64,000 nucleotides of DNA from Paenibacillus tengchongensis (GCF_008973665.1 NZ_WACP01000002.1:248001-312000); one strand, 5' to 3'. Positions 8,302 to 17,282 are shown, counted from the stretch's first letter. Notes: generated by a model from the sequence alone, not told the origin. Numbers and translations: made by a program.

Positions 8302-9827
8302 GGCGCATGGGCATGGTGCTGCTGGCCCTGCTGACCGCTCTGCTCACGCTTGTCCCCCCGGCCCCGGCGGCAGCGGCTGCTGGCGGCCGGGTGCTGCTGC
8401 TTTATGACAGCCTTGCCGCCGGCACGGACAAAGAAGGCAATGTGGCAGAGCTGCAGCGGCTGTTGGCCGCTTACAGCTCGGAAGTCACCCTGCTGAGTAT
8501 CGATGAATATCAGACGGGGCAGATGGATGGCTATTCCAGGATAATTACTGTAATGAATAACGGTGATATAGAGACCGTAAACCCGCAATATGCCCGGGAT
8601 ACGGCAAATTTTCAGGGCCAACTTCTGCACATCGGCTATCATGTGCCGGAGCAGCTGCGTAAGGCGATGTCGCTTAAGACTGCGGTCGATCCCGGCACCA
8701 GCGCAAGCTTGTCGATCGGGGATATTGCCGGCCTTGCGTTTCAGGCGTCCGATATGCCGTATATCGTCTCCTTTAAAGGCGGACGGCCGTATGGCAGCCT
8801 GTCCCTTGAGGACGGCAGCCTGCAGGCACCTTTCGCAGTAAGCGCAGGGAGGTACACCTATGTTCCGTACCTTCAAGGCGACTCCGGGCTGCTGGGCCTG
8901 AGCTATGTGCTGCGGGACTGGTTCGCAGTCACGGATGCGCCGCACACCTACCTGGTGCTCCGGGAGATTTATCCGTTCTCCGATTTGGAGCTGCTGGAGC
9001 ATGCGGCGGAACGCCTCTACGAAAGCGGCATTCCCTTTGTGGCCAGCGTACGCCCCGTCTTCGGCAACACCAGCTTCCCGGCCATGGAGCGTTATGCGGA
9101 GGCGCTGCGGGTTGTCCAGTCTTATAACGGCAGCATTGTCATCAATGCGCCGGCGGTCCGTCCGCCGATCAACAGCAGCGACCGTTCGCTTGCCGGCAAG
9201 ATGAGCACCTTCATTGATGTGCTGGTTAACGCGGGCGTGGCTCCGCTGGGCATCGCCGCCGAGAACTATTGGACTTATGACAAGGAGTATGCCCCGGCGG
9301 GGATGGGCTTCTTTGATTCGGTCGTGCTGTTCCCCGACGAGCAGATTTTTTATATGGAAGAGACCAATGTCTCGAAGTCCTTTGCCTCCAGTCTGTACAG
9401 CATGACCTGGGAGGAGCTGACGGGCTTGCCGCATACCGGTAAAGCCCTGCCGCAGTTGCCGCTGGATACGGCGGTTACGCTGGAGCTGCCGGAGGCGGAG
9501 GAGGAACTGGATGCCATGCTGCAGAGTCTGCAGGGGAGCTGGATGAATTTTGCCGACTATAGGCAGGGGAATCATAGCGTGAATACCGATAACCATACGG
9601 TTGTTTCCTCCGGCGGGGTAATATCCATTAACGGGCAGACGCTGAATGTCGCTTATTCTCCGCAGGCGGTAGACGGGAATTATCAATACCAGGAGGAGCA
9701 GAAGGTCAGCTTCGCCAAGCTGTTCAGTGTGCAGAGCGCTTTTTTTATCGTGGTGATTATATTCGCCCTGCTGCTGTTTGGAGCGCTGCTGCTGATCGGC
9801 CGCCGTCTGTACCGGAAGAAATATTGA
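8298..9827 (+). CDS. ydaL: DUF2334 exported protein of EPS operon (YdaL-type)
   Basis: 509 residues: signal peptide (residues 1-27, ending in an Ala run), a large extracytoplasmic domain, and one C-terminal TM (about 478-502) followed by basic residues. It should therefore be anchored by its C-terminus and face outward. The central region (YLVLREIYPFSDLELLEHAAERL; GIPFVASVRPVF; INAPAVRPP) resembles DUF2334, a polysaccharide-deacetylase-like NodB-fold family, although the family's metal-binding Asp/His pattern is not obvious here. It corresponds to YdaL of the B. subtilis ydaJ-N cluster. The start overlaps the upstream stop by ATGA. It may process or guide the nascent polymer at the membrane surface. 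Confidence 0.72.
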   Translation: MRRMGMVLLALLTALLTLVPPAPAAAAAGGRVLLLYDSLAAGTDKEGNVAELQRLLAAYSSEVTLLSIDEYQTGQMDGYSRIITVMNNGDIETVNPQYARDTANFQGQLLHIGYHVPEQLRKAMSLKTAVDPGTSASLSIGDIAGLAFQASDMPYIVSFKGGRPYGSLSLEDGSLQAPFAVSAGRYTYVPYLQGDSGLLGLSYVLRDWFAVTDAPHTYLVLREIYPFSDLELLEHAAERLYESGIPFVASVRPVFGNTSFPAMERYAEALRVVQSYNGSIVINAPAVRPPINSSDRSLAGKMSTFIDVLVNAGVAPLGIAAENYWTYDKEYAPAGMGFFDSVVLFPDEQIFYMEETNVSKSFASSLYSMTWEELTGLPHTGKALPQLPLDTAVTLELPEAEEELDAMLQSLQGSWMNFADYRQGNHSVNTDNHTVVSSGGVISINGQTLNVAYSPQAVDGNYQYQEEQKVSFAKLFSVQSAFFIVVIIFALLLFGALLLIGRRLYRKKY

Positions 9828-9864
9828 ATTATACCATCAAGGAACAAGGAAGCGGGCGAACCTC

Positions 9865-11115
9865 ATGACAATTGCAGATGTGCTTATGGTGATTGCGGTG
9901 ATTTGCATCTGGTCCTTGCTGCTGGTGAATGTGGCGCTGATTATCGCCGGTTATTTGTATTACATCCAGACGGAAGCGGAGGGGCCGCCGGAAATCAAGG
10001 GGGAATACCCCTTCGTCACGGTTATGGTTCCGGCCCACAATGAGGGCAAGGTGATTGGCCGGACCGTCGAATCGCTGCTTGCGCTGGATTATCCCCATGA
10101 CCGTTACGAAATTATCGTCATCAACGACAATTCGTCGGACAACAGTGCCGGGCTGCTGTCGGCGATTCAGCAGAAATACCCGGAGCGCAGCCTGACCGTG
10201 ATCAACACGGATGCCGATACAGGCGGAAAAGGCAAATCGAATGCGCTCAATATCGGTTTTACCCGCAGTAAGGGTGAGCTGATCGCTATCTATGACGCCG
10301 ACAATACACCCGAGCGGCCGGCGCTGAGGGTGCTGGTGGCGGAGATCACGGGTGATCCGCGGCTGGGAGCGGTCATCGGCAAGTTCCGGACCCGCAACCG
10401 CGATGCCAGCCTGATGACCCGGTTCATCAATATTGAGACTTTATCGTTTCAATGGATGGCCCAGGCGGGCAGATGGAAGCTGTTCAAGCTGTGCACGATT
10501 CCCGGGACCAATTATATTATGCGGCGCTCGATTGTGGAGCAGGTCGGCGGGTGGGACGTCAAAGCGCTGGCCGAGGACACGGAAATCAGCTTCCGCATTT
10601 ACCGGATGGGCTACCGGATCAAGTTCCAGCCGAAGGCGGTCACCTGGGAGCAGGAGCCGCAGACGGTGAAGGTGTGGTTCCGGCAGCGGACCCGCTGGGC
10701 CAAAGGCAATGTGTATGTCATTGTCAAGAACCTGCCGCTTCTCCTGGACCGCAAGGCAGCGAAAATCCGTTTCGATATTCTCTACTATCTGTCGATCTAC
10801 TTTCTGCTGCTGATCTCGCTTCTGACGTCCGACGCGCTGCTCGTCCTGCATGCCATGGGCTATGTGCATACTACGATTGCCGGACTCAGCAGCTTTCTGT
10901 GGCTCTTGGCCATCCTGCTGTTTGTGGTCGGGATCTTCATTACGCTGACGACGGAGAAAGGCGAGATGAGCCTCTCCAATCTGGGCATCATCATGCTGAT
11001 GTATGTTTCCTATTGCCAGCTGTGGATGGTAGTGGCCGCGAACGGAATGCTTAACTATATCAAAGACACGATCTTTAAACGGGAAGCCAAATGGTACAAA
11101 ACCGAACGCTTCTGA
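9865..11115 (+). CDS. ydaM: Processive family 2 glycosyltransferase (BcsA/PgaC-like, YdaM-type)
   Basis: 416 residues. An N-terminal TM (about 5-30) is followed by a GT-A domain and three C-terminal TM helices (about 305-325, 335-355 and 375-395). GT2 motifs are in order: VMVPAHNEGKVIGRTVESLL, VINDNSSDNS, IYDADNTPE (DxD, about residue 145), GTNYIMRRS, the AEDTEISFRI catalytic-base motif, and QRTRWAKGN (Q/RxxRW, about residue 275) typical of processive synthases. No PilZ domain is present, so c-di-GMP control must come from a partner, here the degenerate GGDEF protein. It should polymerise a UDP-sugar and feed the chain through the membrane. Sugar identity cannot be read from the sequence. Confidence 0.9.
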   Translation: MTIADVLMVIAVICIWSLLLVNVALIIAGYLYYIQTEAEGPPEIKGEYPFVTVMVPAHNEGKVIGRTVESLLALDYPHDRYEIIVINDNSSDNSAGLLSAIQQKYPERSLTVINTDADTGGKGKSNALNIGFTRSKGELIAIYDADNTPERPALRVLVAEITGDPRLGAVIGKFRTRNRDASLMTRFINIETLSFQWMAQAGRWKLFKLCTIPGTNYIMRRSIVEQVGGWDVKALAEDTEISFRIYRMGYRIKFQPKAVTWEQEPQTVKVWFRQRTRWAKGNVYVIVKNLPLLLDRKAAKIRFDILYYLSIYFLLLISLLTSDALLVLHAMGYVHTTIAGLSSFLWLLAILLFVVGIFITLTTEKGEMSLSNLGIIMLMYVSYCQLWMVVAANGMLNYIKDTIFKREAKWYKTERF

Positions 11116-11168
11116 CACTCTGCCGGCTGTGCAAGTACAAGTACAATGAGGATACAGGAGATAACATT

Positions 11169-13277
11169 ATGAACAAAAAACATCTGGTGAGCTGGACGCT
11201 CTGCCTCGTTCTTGTCCTGCTGCAAGCCGCTGCGGTCCAGGCCGCCCCCGCAGCCTCCGCTGGCGGCGGAAGCCTGACCTACGAGACCGCCTTTGCCGGC
11301 AGCGGCAATACGCTGTCCAGTACGGAAGCGCAGCAGCAATCCTTTACCGTCATGGATTACTGGAATGTTCAGGCTGTAACGGTGGAGCTGCACTTTCAGC
11401 TCTCCCAGCTTACGGAGGAACAGCGATCAAGTGTGACGCTGTCCCTGAACGGCAGTCCATTCTATTCGTTCCGGCCTTCCCTTAAGAACAACGGAGAGCA
11501 GACGCTGCGTATTTCTGCACCGGTGGGCTTTCTGAGGAAGGGTGTCAATACGCTCGCCATTCAGGGCTCGCTGCAGACGGGAACAGGGGAGCAGGGCAAT
11601 ACCTTGTCCTGCAATGTGGATGATGCTCCGGACAATTGGCTGCACCTGTTCAACACCTCCAATATTGCTGTCAAATATACGGAGAAGCCGATAACCGGGG
11701 GAATCAGCGACTTCTATGCGCGCTTCTCCGGACCCGACACGGTAACTCGGAACCAGAGCCTGATCACGGTGCCCGAGAATGCCGCAGGATCGGAGCTGGA
11801 GGCTGCTGCCTACGCCCTGTCAGGGATGGTGAAGGCCAATGCGCTGACTGATAGAACGATCCCGCTGCTGCCTTACCGGAGCGACACTGTGGCCGATAAG
11901 CAGGCTGTAGTATTGGTCGCGCTGTATGACCGTCTGCCGGCGGCGCTGAAGCAGAAGCTGGATTCCGGCGCCGATCCTGGCACACAGGCGCTGATACAAT
12001 TGGTGAACCGTGAGACAGCACCGGTGCTGGTGGTGACCTCCAAGGATGAGAGCCTGCTGATCAAAGCGGGCCGGCTGCTCGCCAATCAGGAGCTGGCTCT
12101 GCAGCTCGGCAGCGAGCTCAAGATCGTGGACGGCTCGACCCGGGTAGAGCAGAGCGTATCACCGGTCAGCCGGACATTTACATTTACTGAAACAGGTGAT
12201 AAGCTCACCGGCGCGAACCACCGGGAACAGACGTATTATGTAGAGCTGCCGGCGGGCCGCTCCATTGCCGATGCCGGGCGGATCAGTCTTGATTTCCGGT
12301 ATGCGCAAAATCTGGATTTCGAGCACTCGCTGGTAACGGTCAGCATCAATGACACGCCGATCGGCAGCAAGAAGCTGCAGAAGGAGCTGGCGAACGGCGA
12401 CACGCTGAATTTGCCGGTACCCCCGAATGTAAATGTTTCCGGGAATTTCTCGGTTAAAGTAGCCTTTGACCTGGCGATCACGGGCAACGGCTGTTCACTG
12501 AACACGGAAGACATGCCCTGGGCCTATATCAGCAGGGAGTCGGCAATGCAGCTGAATACCAAGGACCGTACAGAGCTGCTGTTCAACAACTATCCGTACC
12601 CGTTCCTGCGCGATGAAATTTATAACCATGTGGCGGTCGTGCTGCCGCAGGAGATGGACGATTACGCCTACCGGACACTGGGCGGCCTGTTCAATCTGCT
12701 CGGACGGTATACAGGCGGCAACGCCGGAGATGTGCATTTTTACACCGATGATGTTGCGGCGGATAACCTCAAGAATAATAATGTGATCGCCATTGGGACC
12801 TTTAAGAACAACAAAGTGATCCGCGATAACAACGATAAGCTGTATTTTCAATTCAGCAGCGACGGCTCAACCTTACTCTCCAATGAAAAAATGAGCATTG
12901 AAGAAGCTTACGGCAGCGGAATCGGCACACTGCAGCTGGTGGAGTCGCCTTATGCCCGCGGTATGGGCTTTATGGCGGTGACGGGCGTGGAAATGGAGAA
13001 TGTGTTCCGGGCAGCGCAGCTGCTCTCCACCGAATCCGGCAAATGGAAGGTGTTCGGGGACGGCGTGGCTGCGGATAAGGACGGCAATGTCGGTGCCTAC
13101 CGGTTCAAGACTGCAGCGGCGGCGGATGAGGAGTCGGCAGTTGACCGGATACTGGACCGGCCCGATGTGCTCGGATTTGTGGCGGCCGTCGTTCTGGCCG
13201 TGGCTTTCGTTCTTGTAGCACTCATCCTGCTGCTGCGTAAACATCTGAAGAAACGTGGTGATAAGCGTGAAACGTAA
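11169..13277 (+). CDS. ydaN: BcsB-like EPS synthase subunit (YdaN-type)
   Basis: 702 residues: signal peptide (about 1-26, ending VQAAPA), long extracytoplasmic beta-rich body, and a single C-terminal TM (about 670-692) with a basic tail. The repeated pattern of BcsB-like carbohydrate-binding and flavodoxin-like modules is visible. Examples are VTLSLNGSPFYSF with VNTLAIQGSLQTGTG, then VTVSINDTPIGSKKL with LAITGNGCSLN, each beta-jellyroll followed by an alpha/beta segment. I chose ATG 11169 (ribosome site CAGGAG) over an upstream in-frame ATG that lies inside the glycosyltransferase gene. It follows the synthase directly, as BcsB follows BcsA, and probably supports polymer exit. Confidence 0.83.
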   Translation: MNKKHLVSWTLCLVLVLLQAAAVQAAPAASAGGGSLTYETAFAGSGNTLSSTEAQQQSFTVMDYWNVQAVTVELHFQLSQLTEEQRSSVTLSLNGSPFYSFRPSLKNNGEQTLRISAPVGFLRKGVNTLAIQGSLQTGTGEQGNTLSCNVDDAPDNWLHLFNTSNIAVKYTEKPITGGISDFYARFSGPDTVTRNQSLITVPENAAGSELEAAAYALSGMVKANALTDRTIPLLPYRSDTVADKQAVVLVALYDRLPAALKQKLDSGADPGTQALIQLVNRETAPVLVVTSKDESLLIKAGRLLANQELALQLGSELKIVDGSTRVEQSVSPVSRTFTFTETGDKLTGANHREQTYYVELPAGRSIADAGRISLDFRYAQNLDFEHSLVTVSINDTPIGSKKLQKELANGDTLNLPVPPNVNVSGNFSVKVAFDLAITGNGCSLNTEDMPWAYISRESAMQLNTKDRTELLFNNYPYPFLRDEIYNHVAVVLPQEMDDYAYRTLGGLFNLLGRYTGGNAGDVHFYTDDVAADNLKNNNVIAIGTFKNNKVIRDNNDKLYFQFSSDGSTLLSNEKMSIEEAYGSGIGTLQLVESPYARGMGFMAVTGVEMENVFRAAQLLSTESGKWKVFGDGVAADKDGNVGAYRFKTAAAADEESAVDRILDRPDVLGFVAAVVLAVAFVLVALILLLRKHLKKRGDKRET

Positions 13278-14118
13278 CCGCGGGCTGGCGGTTGACCTTG
13301 GCTTTCTGGCATTTCTGGTACTGGTGTTCATCTGCACCCTGTTTATCGGCGGCATGCCAGGGGATTACCTGCAGAATATCATCATCCTGACGATTGCTTT
13401 TCTGCTGGCGCTGGTCACCTATTTCACTACTGTCACGGCTGGCCTGACGCTGAATTTGGCGTTCATCTTCATCTACGGGTTCTATATTGTTTACCGTACG
13501 GTTACACTGGGTGAGACCATCGGGCTGCATACGTACTTCTGGCTGATCATGACACCGCTGCTGACGGTCGCCCTGTGGTTCTTTACCACCGGCAGCCGGG
13601 AGCTGCAGGCAGAGAATGAGAAGCTGAGGAAGAGAATGTCCAGCCTGGCTGCGGTGGACGAGAATACGGACCTGCGCAACAGTGCCGCCTTCCAGAAGGA
13701 TGCGCAGCTGTTCGCCGGCATTTCCGTCCGTTACGGCATTCCGCTTACCTTGCTGGTCATTAAGGTGAAGTACTGGAACGAAATCCGCCGCCTGATTCCG
13801 GAGGAGCAGCTTTCGGAAGCCGTCTATGACGTTTCGCAGCTCAGCCAGTCAAGCATCCGCACCAACGATGCGCTGTATCTGCTGGATCAGGAGGACGCTA
13901 CCTGGGGACTGCTGCTGTTCACCGACGGCGAAGGGGCTAAGGTAGTTATCGAGCGGATTAAATTCCGGCTCCAGCAGCTCAATGAGACGGAATTCTCGGG
14001 TAAGTACAAGGTTAATCTCGCCCTGAAGATCGGGGCTGTGGAATATGCTGCGGACACAATTGAAAGTCCGCTTCACTTCATTGTTCAGGCCAAGAAGCAG
14101 CTGGAGTACGATGTGTAG
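13255..14118 (+). CDS. ydaK: Membrane protein with degenerate GGDEF domain, likely c-di-GMP receptor (YdaK-type)
   Basis: 287 residues with four TM helices in the first 115 residues, a short coiled-coil (ELQAENEKLRKRMSSL), and a GGDEF-fold domain. The active-site signature is lost: DQEDA occupies the GGDEF position. The allosteric RxxD I-site is kept as RTND (residues 202-205), exactly five residues upstream as in canonical enzymes. This combination predicts a c-di-GMP-binding receptor with no cyclase activity, as proposed for B. subtilis YdaK and Listeria PssE. It begins at a GTG (13255, 13258 or 13267 are possible) overlapping the ydaN-like 3' end, and is the last gene before a strong terminator. 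It probably switches the glycosyltransferase on. Confidence 0.85.
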   Translation: MVISVKRNRGLAVDLGFLAFLVLVFICTLFIGGMPGDYLQNIIILTIAFLLALVTYFTTVTAGLTLNLAFIFIYGFYIVYRTVTLGETIGLHTYFWLIMTPLLTVALWFFTTGSRELQAENEKLRKRMSSLAAVDENTDLRNSAAFQKDAQLFAGISVRYGIPLTLLVIKVKYWNEIRRLIPEEQLSEAVYDVSQLSQSSIRTNDALYLLDQEDATWGLLLFTDGEGAKVVIERIKFRLQQLNETEFSGKYKVNLALKIGAVEYAADTIESPLHFIVQAKKQLEYDV

Positions 14119-14131
14119 AACTTATGCAGCC

Positions 14132-14174
14132 AAATAGGCGGCGGGCAGGATACGATGCCCGCCGCCTATTTTTG
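14132..14174 (+). terminator. Rho-independent terminator of the EPS operon
   Basis: A perfect 16-bp stem (14132-14147 with 14156-14171) with an 8-nt loop, GC-rich in the middle, is followed by a T run. Confidence 0.93.
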
Positions 14175-14250
14175 TCCATCTCTGGACCGCGCTTCCGGCC
14201 TGTACTACAATGGGTTTAATCTGAAGACGGAAATAAAGGAGGCGCAGGGT

Positions 14251-14313
14251 ATGGATTTGGGCTTGACCGGCAAGTCGGTAATTTGTGACGGCGGCACCGT
14301 AAGAGCGCTGTAG
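14251..14313 (+). pseudogene. 20-codon remnant of a short-chain dehydrogenase N-terminus
   Basis: Behind a perfect AAAGGAGG ribosome site, an ATG opens a 20-codon frame reading MDLGLTGKSVI then CDGGTVRAL and a stop. The beginning matches the standard N-terminus of SDR oxidoreductases (MDLGLxGKxxxVTGG...G), including the first strand and part of the nucleotide-binding glycine motif. The rest of the gene is missing and GNAT follows within 22 bp. A deletion has probably fused the start of an SDR gene to the GNAT promoter region. It could still be translated as a short leader peptide ahead of the GNAT gene. Confidence 0.5.
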
Positions 14314-14334
14314 GAAAGAGAGGGGGATGCCAGA

Positions 14335-15228
14335 ATGTTTAAATGTAAAATGATTAGTGAAATCCCGCTAAGCGCCGCACTGTCCGCCTGGAATGCCGGA
14401 TTCCAGGGATATTATGCCGATATGAGGATGGATTACCGGGTGTATGTGGGACGGATGGCCCGCGAGGGCATTGATCCCGAACACTCGGTTATACTGCTGC
14501 GCGGAGACGCACCGGCGGCCTTTACGCTGAACGCGATCCGCGATATCGCCGGGGAGAGGCGTGCCTGGAACGGCGGAACTGCTGTGCTGCCGGAATACCG
14601 CGGACAAGGGCTCGGCAGCCGCCTGATGGAGGAGAATCTGGCGCTGTATGCCAAGGCCGGCGTCAGGACCGCATGCCTTGAAGCTTTTGTGCAGAATGAG
14701 AAGGCCATCGCCCTGTATGAGAAGTACGGATACCGCGGGGCCGGCAGCACGCTCTTCTACAGCCTGGAGAAAGGGCTCCAATCGGGTAGCGTACCGGAAG
14801 GCGCTGCCCGGTTGGAGCTGCGGGAGACTACGGCTGCAGCGGCTGCTGCCCTTCCGTTCTATGATTACACGGCACCCTGGCAGGCGCTGTGGCCCAGCCT
14901 TCCGGACGGGCGCTGCCTGCTTGCCGAACGGGACGGCTCTATCATCGGCTATGTGCAGTTCAGGCGGCAATACTCGGCGGCCGGCGAGCTTACCGGCATC
15001 CAGTTATATCCCGGGAAGCTGCGGGACGGGGTGCCGGACGCCCGGGAGGTTACGGCACAAATGCTGTGGACTGTGTTCGCCCACCGGGCTGCAGAAGCCG
15101 GCAAGCCGCCGGGTCTCAGAGCCGTACACATTTCCAGCGGTGACCTGCAAGTCCGGGAATGGCTGGAGGCTGCAGGCTTCCGCCTGGACAGCGAGCTGCT
15201 GCATATGCTGCGGAAGACGGCGGAGTGA
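14335..15228 (+). CDS. GNAT family N-acetyltransferase, two tandem domains
   Basis: 297 residues. The first half is a complete GNAT domain with the acetyl-CoA loop VLPEYRGQGLGSRLM (Q/RxxGxG/A) near residues 84-98 and the C-terminal YEKYGYRGAG motif. The second half (about 160-297) reads as a weaker GNAT-like fold (CLLAERDGSIIGYVQF, later VREWLEAAGFRL) without a clear acetyl-CoA loop. The start ATG 14335 follows GAGAGGGGG. It would transfer an acetyl group to an amine of an unknown small molecule or protein. It stands alone and is followed by about 360 bp without a gene. Confidence 0.85.
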   Translation: MFKCKMISEIPLSAALSAWNAGFQGYYADMRMDYRVYVGRMAREGIDPEHSVILLRGDAPAAFTLNAIRDIAGERRAWNGGTAVLPEYRGQGLGSRLMEENLALYAKAGVRTACLEAFVQNEKAIALYEKYGYRGAGSTLFYSLEKGLQSGSVPEGAARLELRETTAAAAAALPFYDYTAPWQALWPSLPDGRCLLAERDGSIIGYVQFRRQYSAAGELTGIQLYPGKLRDGVPDAREVTAQMLWTVFAHRAAEAGKPPGLRAVHISSGDLQVREWLEAAGFRLDSELLHMLRKTAE

Positions 15229-15591
15229 CAGGCTGTTTGAGCTGCAGCCCTGCCGGGTAATAAGAAGCAGGTGGGAAGTGGCAGGTATCAATTAACGGCT
15301 GGAAGAACAGGTTTGTCTTGTGTATTCCGAAAGGTAGTTGATTAACCCATGTACTATCTGAAAGGGAAGAAGAAGACAAGAGCGAGATTCAGGCGCTTGT
15401 TTTCCGGATGGTCCCCCTAGCAACTGGAAATTGGCATAATTAAATAGACCGCTTCTCACCTTTTGAAGACTCCGCGGGACGCCTGCGGGGTCTTCGTTGC
15501 GGTTTGAAGATTTTTACAAGAGTGATTCATTTGTTTGATAGAGTAGGATATAATAAGAACCAAGCTATCTGAAAAATAGGAGAAATATGAC
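15229..15591 (+). other. Gene-free stretch with weak hairpin and diguanylate cyclase promoter
   Basis: I see no supported gene. A hairpin GAAGACTCCGC/GCGGGGTCTTC (15465-15475 with 15485-15495) lies mid-region but lacks an immediate T run, so it is at best a weak terminator for the GNAT gene. TATAAT at 15549-15554 is a good -10 box for the next gene; the matching -35 (TTCATT, 17 bp upstream) is weak. A 23-codon very basic frame (15349-15420) is probably chance. Confidence 0.6.
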
Positions 15592-17166
15592 ATGCCGTGG
15601 ATGCAGGGTTATCCGTATTATTTATTAATGGGCAGTGTTCTAAGTCTCTACATGAGCGTCAAATCGTACAGGCGCCGCAGCAATGCGGGGGGACGCTATC
15701 TATGGATTCTGATGCTGCTGGTCAGCGTAATGTTCATATCTACGGCCGGAGAGGTTATCGCGCCTACTTTGCAAGCCAAACTGTGGTGGAAGAATGTGCA
15801 GCAGCCTCCGCTGTTCCTGAGCACGATCTTGACTTACGCGGTGGTCAAAGAGTATGTGTCCCAATCTTCGGAAGGGCTAGCCAGGCGGCTTGCCTTGTTT
15901 TGTATTCCTGTCGTCTTTTACCTTGGGCTTATCTTTACGGACTCCTATCATCAACTGATGCGCAGCAGCATCGGCATTGTTACGGTGGCGGGCGTGAGCG
16001 GGGTAGCTGTCCATCCGGAGCCGCTCAGCATGATGCTCATTGCGTACGACCAGCTTATCGGCCTGTATGCCGTTTATCTGCTGGCCGCCTCGCTCAGGAG
16101 CTCGCCCAAGCCTTACTTTTGGCCCCATCTGCTGCTGCTGGCTTCGCTGTCCATCCCTGTCGTATTCAGTTTCCTGTTGCCGCTTCTCAAGATTGAGATT
16201 ACAGGCTTTACGGCGTTCACTTACTTCCCTCCAATGGTTGCGGCCTACTTCTTATTGCTCCGGGATCCCCGGATTGCCATCTATCCTACGGCGAAGAATA
16301 CCATTTTCGAGAATATGAAGGACGGCATTCTGCTGACGGATCATCATGACAACATTATTGTGGCTAACGAGGCTGCAGAAGCCATGCTGTCCACGCTGAC
16401 CGGGGGTCAGGGCAACGGCTGGATGGGCAGAAATATATACAGTCTGCTGGAGTATTACGGGGAGATTGCGGTGCATTACGCACGGCGGATGGAAGGGCAG
16501 TTCGAAATTGATGCATCGGGAACGGATGAGATCTGGTACGGTGTTTCTTTGATCGCCACGGAGCGCAGCGTAGCCGAGGACGCGGGCATGCTGATTGTGC
16601 TGAGCGATCTCAGCGAGAAGAAGCGTTACGAACGGGAACTGCTGTATCAGGCCACGGTCGATGATCTGACAGGGCTGTATAACCGCAGACATTTCATGCG
16701 GCTGGTGCAGCATCATCTGGCGGACAACGGCGGCGGGGTGGCGCTGCTGCTATTCGACATAGACGACTTCAAACTGATTAACGATACATACGGGCATATA
16801 GCGGGCGACAAGGCGCTGATGGATTTCGCCCAGAAAATGCTGAACGTTTACTGCGACAGCGGCATTACCGGCCGCGTGGGCGGGGAAGAGTTTGCGGTCT
16901 TCTTTGCCGCCGGGGGCGAAGCCGCGGCCCTGCAGGAAGCCGAGCATTTCCGGATCACTATGGGCAGTCATACCGTCCGCCTGGACGGAGGGCATCAGAT
17001 CCGGCTGACGGTCAGCATAGGCGTTGCCTATACCGAGCGCAGGGATGCCACCTTCGAGGAGCTGTACCGCCAGGCGGACGATGCGCTCTATATCTCCAAA
17101 TCAACCGGCAAGAACAAGGTTACACTGGGCCGGCCGCCGGTATGGCGGGAAGCGTTGAAAGGGTAA
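15592..17166 (+). CDS. Membrane diguanylate cyclase (7TM-PAS-GGDEF), active site intact
   Basis: 524 residues. Seven hydrophobic segments (about 1-225) resemble the 7TM sensor module of some histidine kinases. A PAS domain (about 235-350; ILLTDHHDNIIVANEAAEAML) and a GGDEF domain (about 355-515) follow. The signature is GGEEF (residues 430-434) with DDLTGLYNRRHF and FDIDDFKLINDTYGH in place, so GTP-to-c-di-GMP synthesis is expected. The I-site position reads CDSG rather than RxxD, so product inhibition should be absent. It starts at ATG 15592 behind TAGGAGA. Only the SDR remnant, GNAT and a gene-free stretch separate it from the EPS operon, whose receptor has an I-site. It is a plausible source of the signal. 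Confidence 0.92.
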   Translation: MPWMQGYPYYLLMGSVLSLYMSVKSYRRRSNAGGRYLWILMLLVSVMFISTAGEVIAPTLQAKLWWKNVQQPPLFLSTILTYAVVKEYVSQSSEGLARRLALFCIPVVFYLGLIFTDSYHQLMRSSIGIVTVAGVSGVAVHPEPLSMMLIAYDQLIGLYAVYLLAASLRSSPKPYFWPHLLLLASLSIPVVFSFLLPLLKIEITGFTAFTYFPPMVAAYFLLLRDPRIAIYPTAKNTIFENMKDGILLTDHHDNIIVANEAAEAMLSTLTGGQGNGWMGRNIYSLLEYYGEIAVHYARRMEGQFEIDASGTDEIWYGVSLIATERSVAEDAGMLIVLSDLSEKKRYERELLYQATVDDLTGLYNRRHFMRLVQHHLADNGGGVALLLFDIDDFKLINDTYGHIAGDKALMDFAQKMLNVYCDSGITGRVGGEEFAVFFAAGGEAAALQEAEHFRITMGSHTVRLDGGHQIRLTVSIGVAYTERRDATFEELYRQADDALYISKSTGKNKVTLGRPPVWREALKG

Positions 17167-17206
17167 CTGCGCCGGCTTGGAATCATACATAAGAAAGAAT
17201 GATAAG

Positions 17207-17253
17207 GCAAAGCCCCCGGCTTGCCCGCCATAAGCGGGGACCGGGGGCTTTGC
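17207..17253. terminator. Bidirectional terminator between diguanylate cyclase and stalk-domain gene
   Basis: A perfect 13-bp stem GCAAAGCCCCCGG/CCGGGGGCTTTGC (17207-17219 with 17241-17253) lies between two convergent genes. The inner loop holds a second GCCCGC/GCGGGG hairpin. Confidence 0.8.
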
Positions 17254-17282
17254 TGTGTTGCCTGCATATCGCCAGCTATAAT

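Noticed and set aside
7875..9686. 603-codon minus-strand open frame opposite the YdaL-like gene
   Set aside because: Composition is Arg/His/Gln-rich antisense of a GC-rich gene, with no ribosome site; the plus-strand genes are coupled and recognisable.
15349..15420. 23-codon very basic frame (MYYLKGKKK...)
   Set aside because: Weak, distant ribosome site (AAAGGTAG), no recognisable family and composition like random purine-rich DNA.
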